Assembly (NCBI GenBank): GCA_014925825.1
Contig: JACGCK010000197.1
Span: 1-64,000 of the forward strand
Length of the DNA: 64,000 nt
Origin: Pholiota molesta
Taxonomy: Eukaryota; Basidiomycota; Agaricomycetes; Agaricales; Strophariaceae
Direction of reading: 5' to 3'
Below are positions 23,164 through 35,543 of the stretch, piece after piece (the stretch's first letter is position 1; each line of letters starts with the position of its first letter). The position numbers and the translations under genes are program-made. Under the pieces are notes generated by a model. It searched no databases. It saw nothing but the letters and a program-made list of their open reading frames with translations, and was not told the origin of the DNA.

Positions 23164-26100
23164 ATGTCTCAGCGTGGATATGACAGAGGCCGTGGACGCG
23201 GAGGAGGCGCCCCCGGTGGGCGTGGTAGTCCTGATATTCGGGTCGTGGTGGCGGACCTGGTGGAGGTTTTGGCGGAGGCCGCGGTGGTGGGGTGGTGGAG
23301 GCCGCGGAGGTGGTGGCGGTTTCGGTGGTCGCGGAGGCCCTCCTGATCGCGGCGGGTGAATATTCTGAAAGCGTTCTTGAACGATATCCATCATCCTAAT
23401 CTAAGTTTTGTATAGTGTCTTCCAACTAGGCCAGCCCGCGAACATAGACACACGCCTCACGGACAACTCGCAAGATGCTCTTGTTGCGTCTCTTAAATCG
23501 CTTCAGTTGAAGCCAGATGAATTCCTTTGCGCCTGGCTTTGGCACCGTCGGCAAGGCCATCAAGTTGAGGACGAATTTCTTTCCCATCAAAGTCCCCAAA
23601 GGACCGCTTTTTGAATACGAAGTATCTATCTCTCCCGACCCCAAGACCATGAGAAGGGTCAAGAGGCGAATTTTTCAGCTGGCAGAAACCTCTAGTGACT
23701 GGGCTAAATTCGGATTACGCGGAAACGTTGCCCATGACCACTCCACTAAGCTGATTGCAGCCAAACTTCTTCCCCAGCCACTCTCTATTCGGGTGCCATT
23801 CTTCGAAGAGGACGAAACTGCACCAAAGCCTGCGGTAAAGAATATGTCCTTACCATCGAATTCGCTCGAAATATCGATACTTCGGCCCTTGTCAAGTGCG
23901 TTCCAGAATTGCTCCTTGTCATATTCCTTCTTTAAACTTTTCGCCCTAGTTATTTGCAAGGCCAACCACAATATCGCGAATATGATATTTTGCCAATTAT
24001 TTCGGCACTTAATGTTGTTCTTGCAGCTTTCCCAAATCGTTCGGGAGGAGAAGGAGTCCTAGTTGGTCGTAACCGGTTCTTCTTCAAGACCCCTGATTTG
24101 GCTCCAGTTCCGTTAGGGGGAGGTCTCGAAGCCTGGAAGGGGTTCTATTCCTCCGTCCGTCCTGCTCACAACCAACTGATGGTTAACGTTAATGGTGTGT
24201 TTTCATTTTCATTCATCAACTTTAGTTAACCTTTCAAAGTCTGTACCACCGCCTTTTATAGACCTGGAAACTTGGCAGACGCAATGCAAGAATTCATGAA
24301 TTCAACATTTGGAGCGAGACCTACCGCATTTGCGAAGGGCGTGCGCGTTCAGACGAAACATTTGGGTTATAGGAAAACTATCAAGGCTGTTTCGAATCAT
24401 ACTGCTCGTTCGTACAAATTCGATTGCGCTGAATACGGCCGTGAAGTCACCGTCGAGGAATATTTCAAACTAAGTGATTAGTATTCATCTCTAATTCATA
24501 CCCACCTGCTGATAACATACGTTGATGTAGAGTACAAGATCATATTGAAGAGCCCAAACCTTCCTCTTGTCGACGTCGGCGGCCAAAAAACCAACTACTT
24601 GCCACTCGAAGTTTGCGAGATCCTACCAAATCAGGCATTCAAAGGAAAGCTTACGGACGAGCACACTGCCAATATGATCACTGTTGCCGCCAAGCCGCCC
24701 AATATCAACGCTCAATACATTGTCAACCAAGGCTTGCGCGAACTCGGCTTCAACCAGAATCTCGCGCCGCAGCTTAATGCATTTGGTATTAGCATTGGGA
24801 ACCAGATGGCCGTCGTGCCGGGACGCATTCTTCCATCTCCCGGAATCAAATATGGCACAGGCACCCCTGCGGTTGACGAGCGTGCGTCCTGGAACCTGCG
24901 CGGCGTCAAGTTCGCGAAAGGCGCGCGCTTGGCTGATTGGGCGGTGCTGCTCATCAAGGACGGGAATGATCGTGACGAATTTGGGAGTCCTCAAGACCCG
25001 GAGCTGATGTCAACCGTTCGTGGGTTTGCGGCCATGTGCAGGACCAGCGGGATGTCTGTGGATCTGAAGGATCCGGTTGTTTTGGTTGCGAACTTGCCGC
25101 GAAAGGTCAATACGGATCCGACTCGCGCTCTAGCGGTTGAGGCCATTAGGGGCACTTTGAGGAGCATGAAGACGAAACCTTCGATTGTACTCGTCATCCT
25201 TTCCAATGGAGACAAGCATGTTTACAACGGTGTGAAACATCTGTGCGATGTTTCCCTTGACGTGGGTAAGTGGATGAGATCGCCTTCTAGATATGGTCGG
25301 TGCTCAATGTCTTATTTTAGCGACTGTGTGCGTTCAAACCAGCAAGCTCCGCAAAGAGAAAGGTGCGCTGCTTCGGTCGTCAACCCGCAATTGGTGGCTA
25401 ATATCATACTTTTGCATCAGGTCAAGTTCAATACTTCGCCAATGTCGCTTTGAAGTTCAACATGAAGCTTGGTGGAGTCAAGTATGTTCGGTTTTCGTTC
25501 CCCTTATATTCATCTACTTATTTACTTATTTTCAGTCACTCTTTGGATCAGAAGAGCATGACCTGGCTGAAGCAAATGCCAACCATGCTCGTCGGCATCG
25601 ATGTAACTCATCCTGGCCCCGGTAGCATCAAAGGCACTCCTTCGATCGCCGCCGTCGTTGCTAGCTGCGAGCCAGAATGTGCGCAGTTCCCATGCAGCAT
25701 GGAGATCCAAGAGTCCAAGAAAGAGGTATGTGTCGTTTATTCTACCACGGTTACCGACACTAACATGATGTATGTAAAGATGGTCACCAGCTTGGACAAG
25801 ATGATGTGGGAGCGCTTGACTTTGTTCAATGCTAGGAACAAGGTATTGCCGAAGCGTATCGTGGTGTATCGAGACGGAGTTTCGGAGGTTCGTATATATG
25901 CGCTACGATTCTTTGAGTGTATACTCAAAGCTGGAATGTCGATAACAGGGTCAATTCCTGACTGTCGTGGAAGAAGAGCTACCTGCCATTAGGCGTGCTT
26001 GCAAGAAATTTGATACGGCGCAAGCGCCTTACCGCCCGAAGATTACGGTTACCATTGTGTAAGAGCAGTTCTGCTCTATCATATCATAGCATACATTACT

Positions 26101-26632
26101 GATAATATTTTAGGGCAAACGTCACCACACCCGCTTCTATCCGACCGAGCCAGAGAATGCCGATGACAAGGGCAACCCTCGCCCCGGAACTGTTGTTGAT
26201 CGTGGTATAACCTCCGTGTACAACTTTGATTTCTTCCTCCAAGGTACGGCCTCCATTCCTCTTCCTTCAGACTATATTAATTTTTTTTGTTATCAGCCCA
26301 TGGCGGATTGCAAGGCACGACCCGCCCCACCCATTACTACGTTGTCCACGACGACATGGCTTCCAGGCTGACGAGCTCCAGAACTTGACCAACGCCGTCA
26401 GCTTCATGTTCGCGCGCGCGACGAAGGCCGTGAGCTTGGTGTCTCCTGCTACTACGCCGACCTGGCCTGCGAGCGCGGCCGCTGCTATCTTCACAAGCTC
26501 CTCTCTGGTATCACCAGCAGCAATGGATCGACTGCCAGCGGTAGTGATGACATTGTCATCCGTGAGGCTCGCGAGCAGTGGAAGAACGGTGTCACGGGCC
26601 CCAAGCTCAAGGATACCATGTTCTATCTGTAA
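23164..26632 (+). CDS. Argonaute protein (RNA silencing)
   Basis: Guide-RNA-binding effector of RNA interference. The N-terminus is RG-rich (MSQRGYDRGRGRGGGAPGGR). The Argonaute N and L1 parts follow (GKAIKLRTNFFPIKVPKGPL, LRGNVAHDHSTKLIAAKLLP, YDILPIISALNVVLAAFPN, GLEAWKGFYSSVRPAHNQLM). The PAZ domain ends in RSYKFDCAEYGREVTVEEYF. L2 and Mid give PLVDVGGQKTNYLPLEVCEI and AVDERASWNLRGVKFAKGAR. The PIWI domain shows VGIDVTHPGPG and VYRDGVSE (two catalytic aspartates). A third-position D occurs in YYADLACERGRCYLH, where animal and plant Argonautes have H. It ends TMFYL at TAA 26630-26632. Frame breaks that one added base repairs lie near 23238, 23293, 23523, 23533, 23835, 26354 and 26450. Without correction no full-length protein would be made. 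Confidence 0.93.
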
Positions 26633-26976
26633 TGCCGGGGCTTTGACGCACTGGGTCTATGTCGTTTCTATCTTTTCTGTGATATTTCTCTTGCTTGTAT
26701 CTACATCTATGTTGATCTGTATTCTCGCGATTCAGACGCAGCTCACCGCGGTATATTCTTTCTTGTATGTAACATTTTAGCCTTTGTAATTTGAACAATA
26801 TATGTCAGTGCATTCATACGACTGAGGCCTGGAGCCCTGAAAGCTGGACAGAGATATGATCTTCCACCTCCATAAAAAACTGTTACCTCCTTAGTCCATT
26901 GTCTAAAACAACTTCAATCGGAAAAAGAGAAAAATCAGAAGGGAATTTAGGATATACATTCACAACCATGCTTAGT
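26633..26976. other. Intergenic region between convergent genes
   Basis: 3' flanks of Argonaute and of the leftward second P450. Nothing recognisable. Confidence 0.5.
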
Positions 26977-29426
26977 CTATTCCCATTGATCCAGACGCGA
27001 TTGGGCCGACTGCCATTCCGACTCAATACAAGCAGTCACTTTGCCACTTCGAGGGATGAAACGGCAATCGAAATTCACGGGTCGAGAATTGAACCCGGTA
27101 GTGTAGTTGTTGGAATCTATACATTTACAGACAAGTCACATCTAAGCTTCGCACATCATGAGGAAACGAAATGAGTACCTGGGATGATCTCCTTCCCATC
27201 GTTATCCAGAGCAGGCTTGATGTCAAACGCCCACAGGATACGAGAGATATTAATGAACAACGAGTTGAGGGCCAGGTGGATCCCAGGGCAGGATCTGCGG
27301 CCGAATCCGAAGGGCAGGTCGAAGTCCTTGAGGCGGGGATCTGTGGTCTCGAGGAAGCGTTCCGGTCTGAACTCTTCTGGCTCCGGGAACATTTCTGCAA
27401 AAGAAAAACATGAGTCCATGGTCGAGTGCCGAGCGTCAAGTGGCTGGTGCTTTACTTACCTGGATCCTTCATAATACCACTGAAAGCAAGTTTTCAGCGC
27501 GATTTGTTTCGTAAACCAGGGAATGGCTTACTAGAAATTAGCGAACACCGTCGATCCTTTCGGAATAAACCTAAAAGCTTGTAAGCTCCCATCCGACTCC
27601 TCTGTTGTCGCGAATTGCTCACATTCCATTATAAACATCATCGGCCGTCACCGCATGTGGCTGGCCACCTAAAATCGCCACAGGGCGCCATCTGAAATCG
27701 CTCATGAGCAAAGAAAATATTTGCAAAGCGGGAATCTTGAAAACTACCTTAGTGCCTCATTAATAAGCGCCCGTAGATATGGCAGATTTTCTCTATCATC
27801 GTATTCTGGCATACGGTCCCATCCGACGACAGCATCCAATTCGGCCTGTGCTTTCTTTTGCACTTGCGGATGGTGAAGCATCGCCACTGTTTGTTAACAT
27901 TCGGTTAATTAAGATAGACATGTTTCTACGCCATGTAACGACGTATAACGACGTACAAATGAAGGTAGCCGTGGTGCCTACTGTCTGTAAAAAAGAGGTA
28001 TTAGTTGGGTACATCGTCAAATATATTAGACGACGCAGAGAGAGGAAATTAAATAACAACTCACCGTCTCGATGCCAGCGCCAAAGGGGCTCGCAACGGC
28101 ATATGCGAGCTCGATCTCTTCCATGCCGAGTTTCTTGATGTTGCTTATGCATTGGCTCGCGAGGCACTCGGGGGTAGTCCCGCTTTGCATGCGCTTCTTG
28201 ACGTCGTTGTAGAGATGCATGAGGAAATGGACATCGCGCGCTCGGCGCGTTTCAGGCTCTTTGCGGAACCATTGCAGGGATCGCTGGATTTGAGGCCATG
28301 TCCTTGTGAGTGACAGAGAGCTCGTTGGACAGTGTGGAAGGATGTTACTTACGGGTAGCTTCAGAAGCCATGGCCAGGACTCTACTAAATATTTACCGGG
28401 AATACTACGGAATAATAGGTCAGTATTAGTATCATTTAGATATGTAGCGAAATCCATACTTCACGCTAAGCCAACAAGTCGGTGATAGTGAGAGGTGTGT
28501 TATCCACGTAAAGTAACATATAGTTCACTAACCTGACCAAATCTATTCGAGATCAGCCAATCATGCTAAGGAAGTAAGAAAGATAAGAGCGGCTTACAAT
28601 CCACAGCATCCAGTTGTTCCTTGACCACCCACTCATCGACACTCTTGATCCGCTTCCCATAGGTAACAGAAACAGCGAGGCTCGCCGCAAAACGCTGCAA
28701 ATGCTGCTCATACGCTCTCGGCTCGTCGAGGAGTTGCTTCAGGACAATCTTTGATTCCAAAGATTGAATCTCATTGTAGGTCGCCGCTTGGCGCGAATGA
28801 AATCCTATATGGAGGACCTGAACAAAATTAAGTTTTCCTCTGCAGGCATTTTTATTCTGAATGAAATGAACTATGTACCTTCCGCCATCTTCGCCACGCA
28901 TCGTTGTTGGGAAGCATCAGCCCGCGCATGTCGTTCGATAAATTTCCCCGCTTCGTCCGGTTCAGGCGACGTTCGATGGATGTGTATGAGACTGCACTCA
29001 CGCAACGACGAACCGTGGCCGACTGGAATAGATATCCGAGCGCTTCTCGAGCAAATCCCAGGCTGGTTGTGCCGTTCCAAGGACTAAACACAGCATCGAT
29101 ATTTCAGCTCAGGTCGGGGTAGCAAAAATTATCTACACACTAATCACTGGTGTCGAACCCAAAAATAAGGAGGCCACGGGACCTAACAGAAGAGGTGTTC
29201 AAGGCAATTCAAGGATGCATAGGCACTAGACCGCTCACCATACTGCTTGTTCCACTCTGCGAACTTTACCCAAGGGCGAATCGCAGGGAGCTGATACCGA
29301 TTTCCCACCCAGGAAGTCCCAAGGGCCAGGAGGCATCGACTTTCGATAGTTGTACCATCGCAGGAGGTAGTATATCAGATACGCTGCACCGAACGCAACG
29401 ACTGGGTGAGTTAGAACAGCAAACAT
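26977..29426 (-). CDS. Cytochrome P450 monooxygenase
   Basis: Heme-thiolate monooxygenase of unknown substrate. ATG at 29426 begins [20 protein letters not shown], a membrane anchor, then a proline hinge SMPPGP. Downstream exons give [40 protein letters not shown], the I-helix AGIET near 28070, ExxR as EALR in [16 protein letters not shown] (split by an intron), [20 protein letters not shown] and the heme loop [10 protein letters not shown] near 27290. The last exon ([14 protein letters not shown]) ends at TAG 26977-26979. Just after SMPPGP, near 29322, a single lost base (G on the plus strand) explains a frame change from MPPGP to LGTSWVGN. The gene is divergent from biotin-protein ligase. 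CYP family not assigned. Confidence 0.87.
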
Positions 29427-30003
29427 TTGGAGGCGATGATGGTGTTAAGGAGCTCCAAGCATCGCAGCTGCACAGACTCTCAGGCTTTATCTTGTAGCAG
29501 GCTGAGAATCCTTGAAGAACCCAGAGCTTAGAAGCTAGTGTTTCCACCCATATAGAAAGAACACCGTGTCCCCGCGTAAAGGATGTATATCATACCCGAT
29601 ATGTGCAGGGTATACGGTATATCCGGCGGCGGAGAGCCTTTGAGTGTCGTTCATGTCATCTCGTGGCACTTGCTTTCTCCAGCTCCCAGGCGCTGCAGTG
29701 TTCTGCACTTGAGGCTAAAATCTCGAAACCCGTATGGTCAGAAGACCAAGAAGACACGTAAGGCATGATCTTTGATACATGCAAGGCCATGCAAGGGTAA
29801 GCTCGAAATAGCTAGACAGAATACTTGGTCGTCGTGAGAGTAATGAGCACTAATGAGCAGTGTATGGATAGTGTAGGAAGAAGAACACCCATTCGTCAAA
29901 TGAAAGTTGAAAAAGTCCCAGTTAGGGGCTCGGCAATCCGGGCCGATACTCCGCCTCTGAATCCGATTGCCGTCGCCGCCTCAACGACTTGGCGGGGAAC
30001 ATC
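29427..30003. other. Divergent intergenic region (P450 / biotin ligase)
   Basis: About 580 bases shared by the leftward P450 and the rightward ligase. Nothing recognisable beyond possible promoter DNA. Confidence 0.5.
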
Positions 30004-32185
30004 ATGAACGTCCTCGTCTACGCAGGCCCGGAGATCGTCCAGCCGTCTCTGAGCCACACCCTGGCCTCCCTCCGCCACCTCCTTGTGCCCAACTACACCG
30101 TCCAGCCGATCACCCTCCACGCACTGACCACGCAGCCATGGCAGGCCTCCTGCGCGCTGCTTGTCCTGCCGCGCACCCGCGCGCGCTTCGTGTCTGCCGC
30201 GACGCGCCCCATCACGGACTTCGTCGAGCGCGGCGGGGGCGCGCTCCTGGTGCTCGGCACGGATGCTGCTGCTACGCCGCGATCGCACGGCGGGCTCGGG
30301 CTCGGGCTCGGTGCGACGGGTCTGACGCTCGGATCGGCGGAGGAGGCGGGCGAGCGCCCGCTCAAGTTCTATGATCGGCTCAGCAACTGCTATATCACGA
30401 CGGAGGAGGAGCACCGCGTGGGCGCGCGCGCTGTTGCTTTGCGATCGGCCGATGGCGCGGAGGCGAGGGGCATCTATGATACGGAGGCGGCGCGGTTCGA
30501 GGGGTTCAGCGCGGTCAAGGATGTCTCTATATTGGCCCGGTACGCGACGGAGGGTGCTGCAGAGGGAACCATCGCTGGGCTGGTCGTAGGGATCAATCAA
30601 GGCCGCGTTGCGTTTTGGGGCCCTAGTGTCGAATATCCGCTGACCGAAGCGCCTGCGTCGGCGGCCCTCTCCTCCCTCTCTCTGACAGCCGAGGAAGTCA
30701 GCTCCTCAGATCAAACACGCAAGACACTCCTAGCGACTACCTTATCCCAGCTGGGACTCAAAGTCCCTCAAGAGAAAGAGCACACGCAGACGATCGCCCG
30801 CCCACTCCCGCAATTCCTGACCTCCGCCCCAGACAAACCAAGCATCACAGACACGATCCTCGACGCCATCGCCGCGCCCCAATCAGGCGCCCAACTAACG
30901 ACCTTCAAAGATGCCAACGACGAACTCCACTTCCACCCCCTCCAAGAAAGCGCCGCGCTCCTAGCCACCACCCGCGCCGCCGCGCAGACCGCCAGCGACC
31001 CCTCGACATGGCAGCCCAAGCACATCGTCGTCTGCCGGGACGGGCGCCTCCCGACAAGACGCTGACGCCTCTATTCGATCTGGAGCTGTTCTACACCGCG
31101 CTCGGCGCCGCGCGCCGCACGGAGGGCCTGGCCGCGCCGTCCTCCGCAGACCTCGCATGGGGCATCGGCGAGGCGCTCCTCTACGGCGAAGCCATCACGA
31201 GCACGCAGACCATGCTGGACAAGTGAGCCGCGCCTCGCCCGCCTCGCTGGATGGTGATCGCTGACCGATTTGCCTTATCATCTTTCAATGCCTCTAAAGA
31301 AACCCGCGCCTGCTCGCCGCGCTGCCCGTGCCCGTGCTCTCGCTCGCCTCGCACCAGCTCGCGGGGCGCGGGCGCGGGAGCAACACCTGGCTCTCGCCCG
31401 CGGGGTGCCTGCAGTTCTCGCTCGCGCTGCGCGTCGCGCTGGACCGCTTCCCCGCGGGCCGGCTGGTGTTCGTGCAGTACCTGTTCTCGCTGGCCGTGGT
31501 GGAGGCGTGCCGCGCGGAGGCTGTCCTCGGGGCGGACGTCGGCGCGAAGGTGAGGATCAAGTGGCCGAACGATCTGTATGCCGCGACGGGCCCGGGGAAG
31601 ACGATCTGCGGAAGATCGGGGGTGTGCTTGTTAATACGAGCTTTTCGGGGGGTAAAGTGGATATTGTCATCGGTACGCAAAAAATTATGCAGGAAGCTAA
31701 AAGACGTTGAACCAAACGAACAGGATGTGGATTGAACATCCTCAATCCTCCTCCATCACCTCTCTTTCGCAGCTCGCTCCGGCAGCACGCGCGAAGTTGA
31801 GCATGGAGCGCACGGCAGCTGCAATCATGGCCAAGTTCGAACAGATGTGGGGCGTCTTCGTCCAAGGCAACGGCTCGTTCGCGCCGTTCATCGATTTGTA
31901 CTTGGAGCGGTGGTTGCATTCGTCAGTTTCCCTTCTACCTCATCGCGTCCGGCCATAGCTGACGTCCTATTGCTCCCTAAGGGACCAACCTGTGACACTG
32001 ACCACGACCACCCCACATACACGAGTCCGTATTGCGGGCATCACTCTTGATTATGGGCTTTTGCGGACGGTCCCTGAACGATCGGGTATTTCAAGTATCC
32101 TGCCAACGACGATGATTATATCGATTTGCAGCCTGACGGGAATAGTTTCGATCTTATGGCGAATCTGATTAAATCTAAAAGCTGA
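30004..32185 (+). CDS. BPL1: Biotin-protein ligase (holocarboxylase synthetase)
   Basis: Attaches biotin to carboxylases through biotinyl-AMP. The N-terminal glutamine-amidotransferase-like domain starts MNVLVYAGPEIVQPSLSHTL and includes FYDRLSNCYIT and GLVVGINQGRVAFWGPSVEY. The catalytic domain shows the biotin-binding GRGRGSNTWLSPAGCLQFSL and the lysine motif KWPNDLYA, then KIGGVLVNTSFSGGKVDIVI. The C-terminal domain gives AAAIMAKFEQMWGVFVQGNG and YIDLQPDGNSFDLMANLIKS, ending at TGA 32183-32185. An intron starts near 31225. Frame changes near 31051, 31598, 31755 and 32077 each need one extra G or C, all in runs. Very GC rich, unlike the P450 beside it. Identity is secure; the exact protein sequence is not. 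Confidence 0.92.
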
Positions 32186-32307
32186 ACACCACCTGAGAGG
32201 AATAATGAACAAAGCAAGATTATGATTAATGTAGATTATGATTCCGAATGAAAAAAAGTGGAGGAACATGGGATTACAAATGATTTATGTCCATCTCATC
32301 CTGAATC

Positions 32308-33066
32308 TCAACAGCCCCCTGCCGAACATCCACTATTCCCCTCTTTCCAAAAACCTACGCCGCCCGCCTGCAGCTTCCGCATAAACGTCTCGTACCACTT
32401 CTCGATCAGGCTCACCGGCATCATCGTGTTCGGGTTCACCCCGCCCGTGAACCCCGCGATATAGTTGATCAAATGCTTCACGATGCGCTCCGCGAGCACC
32501 GCGGGGTTCCGCAGCGCCTCCGCGCCGCCCTGCTGCAGCTGCAGCTGCTGCTGGAGGACCTGCAGCTGCTCCTGGATCTGCGGGAGCGGCTCCACGGAGA
32601 GCCCGAGGATCGCGGTGACGTTCACGTTCTGCACGGTCGCGGGCGTGGAGTACGCGGCGAACTTGGTGTACGCGGCGGAGGAGGCGTCGTCCGCGTACGT
32701 CGATTTGACGCGGAAGATGGCGGAGGGCTTGTCGTTGGAGATGCTGCGTGGAGGCGGTGGGAGTCAGTGTCTGCGGAGGGGTCGTGGATAACGGGAGGTA
32801 TTGACGTACACCCCGAGTACTTGGGATCCTTTTCCTGGCCAGAGAAAGTGCACCGCCGCTCCATATCCTTCAGGGAAGAGGACTGTGGAGAGGGGTTAAG
32901 ATACGGGCGCGATGCTGCTGCAGAGGTAGTGCTCACTGTCTCCTAATAGGAATACGCAAATGTGGTTGATCGTGCTCGCGTTTGGGAGCTCGAAGTAGGC
33001 GTGGGTCTCGTCCACCTGGGTCATATTCGTCTGAAGCGGCCGACCCGCTACGCAGCAACCGAACAT
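32308..33066 (-). CDS. Hikeshi / OPI10 family protein
   Basis: Family carries Hsp70 into the nucleus under heat stress (animal Hikeshi); the yeast relative is OPI10. The chain starts MFGCCVAGRPLQTNMTQVDE with THAYFELPNASTINHICVFL. After an intron (about 32888-32938) comes LFPEGYGAAVHFLWPG, then DPKYSG. Another intron precedes SNDKPSAIFRVKSTYADDAS, NVTAILGLSVEPLPQIQEQL and a C-terminal part ending RKLQAGGVGFWKEGNSG at 32308. The linker is glutamine rich (QLQVLQQQLQLQQG). Family sequence appears to change frame by one base at GGAAAAGGATCCC near 32831, so an indel there is likely. The C-terminal few residues differ from the usual end. Confidence 0.88.
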
Positions 33067-33873
33067 GGTGTTAGATCTTGTCGAGGTTGACTAGATGCAG
33101 TTGTTCGTTGGAGATCCAAGATTCCAAGGTGTCCCCTGCCGCCTGTCAGTGGTATGACCGCGATTTGTTTCCGTGCTGTCAGTCGGGGTGCACAATTGAT
33201 TAGATCGCGTGTGTGTATTTGACCACAGATGTGTTGTAACGAAGAAAGAAGATCGGCCGTCATCGTTTCAGTCGTAGAGGGTTCAGGAAAGTCGGAGAAG
33301 GTCGAGAACGTCCCAGAATGGCCATCGCGGACTTGCAACGACTCGGCGATACCCGACCCGTCCATGCATCGCGCCTTTCTCCATCGGCCTCCATCTCATG
33401 ATACTATTGAGCTTAAGCCAAAAGTCCAAGCTGGTATTCAACAGGATACCAGTTGATCACCAACCTAGGTTGGGAAATCAACCAGAACTGTGACTTTATG
33501 TTGAACGCAACCAATAGTTCATCGTAAATATGAAAAACTGATATTCAACCTATCGAAATTTGTTGAAAATCAATTGAACCTAACTCGGGCCCAGCTTCAC
33601 AGTGCGGACTGTATGTCGGCGACCAAGCGGCGACAGCCCTTGGCTGCGTTATGTGTTAGACAATATTCCAGTTGCCAAATTTAATAGGCGACGAGGAAAA
33701 CTAAAACTCTTCAAAAGTTAAATTTTGATGGGTAAGTAATTCGGTCATTATTCAACAATGTGTGTAGGCGTAACATGCTTGTAATTAAAGGCATCACAGT
33801 ACTTATCAGAAGACAAGAATTCGATACGTTCGCGATTGGCGCTTGTAGGCATCATTCTAAGTCAGTAGCGGTA
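33067..33873. other. Intergenic region
   Basis: AT-rich in its second half. 5' flank of the Hikeshi gene and 3' flank of the F-box gene. No gene or clear repeat seen. Confidence 0.5.
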
Positions 33874-35543
33874 TTAATTCTGATGATAAAGTGCACGCAC
33901 GTCAACTATCACGATGTTGTCTTCGCTGCACATCACTATGTACCAATCGTTTTCATTCTCCAGCCATGCAAAGTTCTCCCAATATGGAAGCTTCGTCACA
34001 ATCTCTTTGGAAAAGGGATTCTGCACATGTGTATGACTGGCTAGGTGCTGGACTGATCCTGGCCCTTCGGATTCAACCGAGGTCTGGGAGTCTCTTCGAA
34101 GTGCCAATGTGTTGAAGTCGTAGAGTTGCACCGGGAACCCAGCTTTTCCATGTAGCGCTTTGGCACTGGTCACAATCTGGTCCCGAATACATAGGACCCC
34201 ACGCATGGGAGACTTCGCGTTGCGATGTCGTATAATTCGAGTGCCCTGAGAAATCCACGAGACCGGTGTAGGTTCGGTACCAGACTCTATAAGAGATATC
34301 AATATTGAGATGGTATGAATGCATGCCGTGTCTGTTGACATTGTTCACTGAGAATTGCATATCAACAACCAAAAGAAGTTCTGGTGTCTTGAAAGAATGG
34401 AACTTTTTGCTTTCTCCGCATACGTCCCGGATCAGCGCGGACTCGAAAGGAAAAAAGAAACGCATCCTCGGCCAGAGGAGGGTATCTGAAAGCTCGTCCA
34501 CTATTGGTTTCGGAGAGTTCTTGGCAGTCTGCTGACTCCTTCGTGAAGTCCACCACAAAAAGAGGGGATTTCCGAGTTCATCGGCAATAGCGAGGGCAAT
34601 ATATCGATAAGACAGTAAGGAAAATGAGCACGCTCCTTCGCCAACTATGTTCTATGGAGCGCAGGGCATAATTAGAGCTCAAATGCGGTTGACATAAATC
34701 TGATGGACCAACCAGTAACAGCCGCCCGGTCTTCCACTCCCATATTCCAACCTGATTGTCACGGCGCAACTCCGGGTAATATAATACCGCAAGAAGCTCT
34801 CCAAATACTTGTAGACAAAATTAGCCGTAACATTGATTCGACCTTTGTATAGAGGAAGGCTCAAGGTGTCATCTTTTGCAAGTGGATGAGCCTCTCCCGT
34901 TGTCAAGGATCGCAGATGCACGATGTATTGAAGGCCTAAAGCATTGAACATTGGTTCGAAATTGAGAACAAATGGAAAGAGATAACTTACCGGTACCGCC
35001 ACCATTAATCTGAGGTGGTTCGACCAGAACAAGAAGATCCTGGTACGGATCCATGGAGAAATCTTCTATCGTGCACCCAAAATCAGGGCCTAAAGTCCAC
35101 GTCTTCTCTCTATCCCCCGGATATCCGAAGGCAATTGATGAAAAGCCAACTCTCCCTTTTGATTTTCATAACTTAGCACCCCCCCAGAGAGTGCCCAGAG
35201 CCCACCATCATTCATTGGAATTTCACTTCTCTGCTCCAGGTCATATTTTTCCACGCAGACCGATGTTCTCTAAGGCGATTCAAACGGTCCTCTGAGGTGG
35301 CCATAGGATCGCGCCAGCCATCCTGCTGGCCACTGACAGCGAGTTCTATTATGTATTGCAACGATGCTGTTCCTCCTATGAGGTCCCTAAAATTGGTGGA
35401 CACCTGCGATAGGGAGCGGCGTATCAGTGCTCGGCGCTGGCTATCAAGCATGCTAGAGAATAACACACCTGCATGCACATCAAAAGACACTTGAAGTCTA
35501 GGTTTTCCAGTGTTTGGATAACGATCTCATTTGGAACGCGCAT
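33874..35543 (-). CDS. F-box domain protein
   Basis: Probable substrate adaptor of an SCF ubiquitin ligase. ATG at 35543 opens an F-box, MRVPNEIVIQTLENLDFKCL with LMCMQ. After a GT-AG intron it continues VSTNFRDLIGGTASLQYIIE, ELAVSGQQDGW, EDRLNRLREHRSAWKNMTW. This layout, an F-box followed by a region with RLxRLREHxSAWKN, is common in agaricomycete F-box proteins. Later exons give PYQDLLVLVEPPQINGGG, GIWEWKTGRLLL, SYRVWYRTYTGLVDFSGHSN and VTKLPYWENFAWLENENDWY, ending at TAA 33874-33876. Exon borders between 34570 and 35050 are approximate. Target unknown. No frame break is required. Confidence 0.75.

Noticed and set aside
101..29426. The two P450s as part of one secondary-metabolite cluster
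   Set aside because: They lie about 25 kb apart with only housekeeping and silencing genes between, and no synthase or terpene cyclase was seen.
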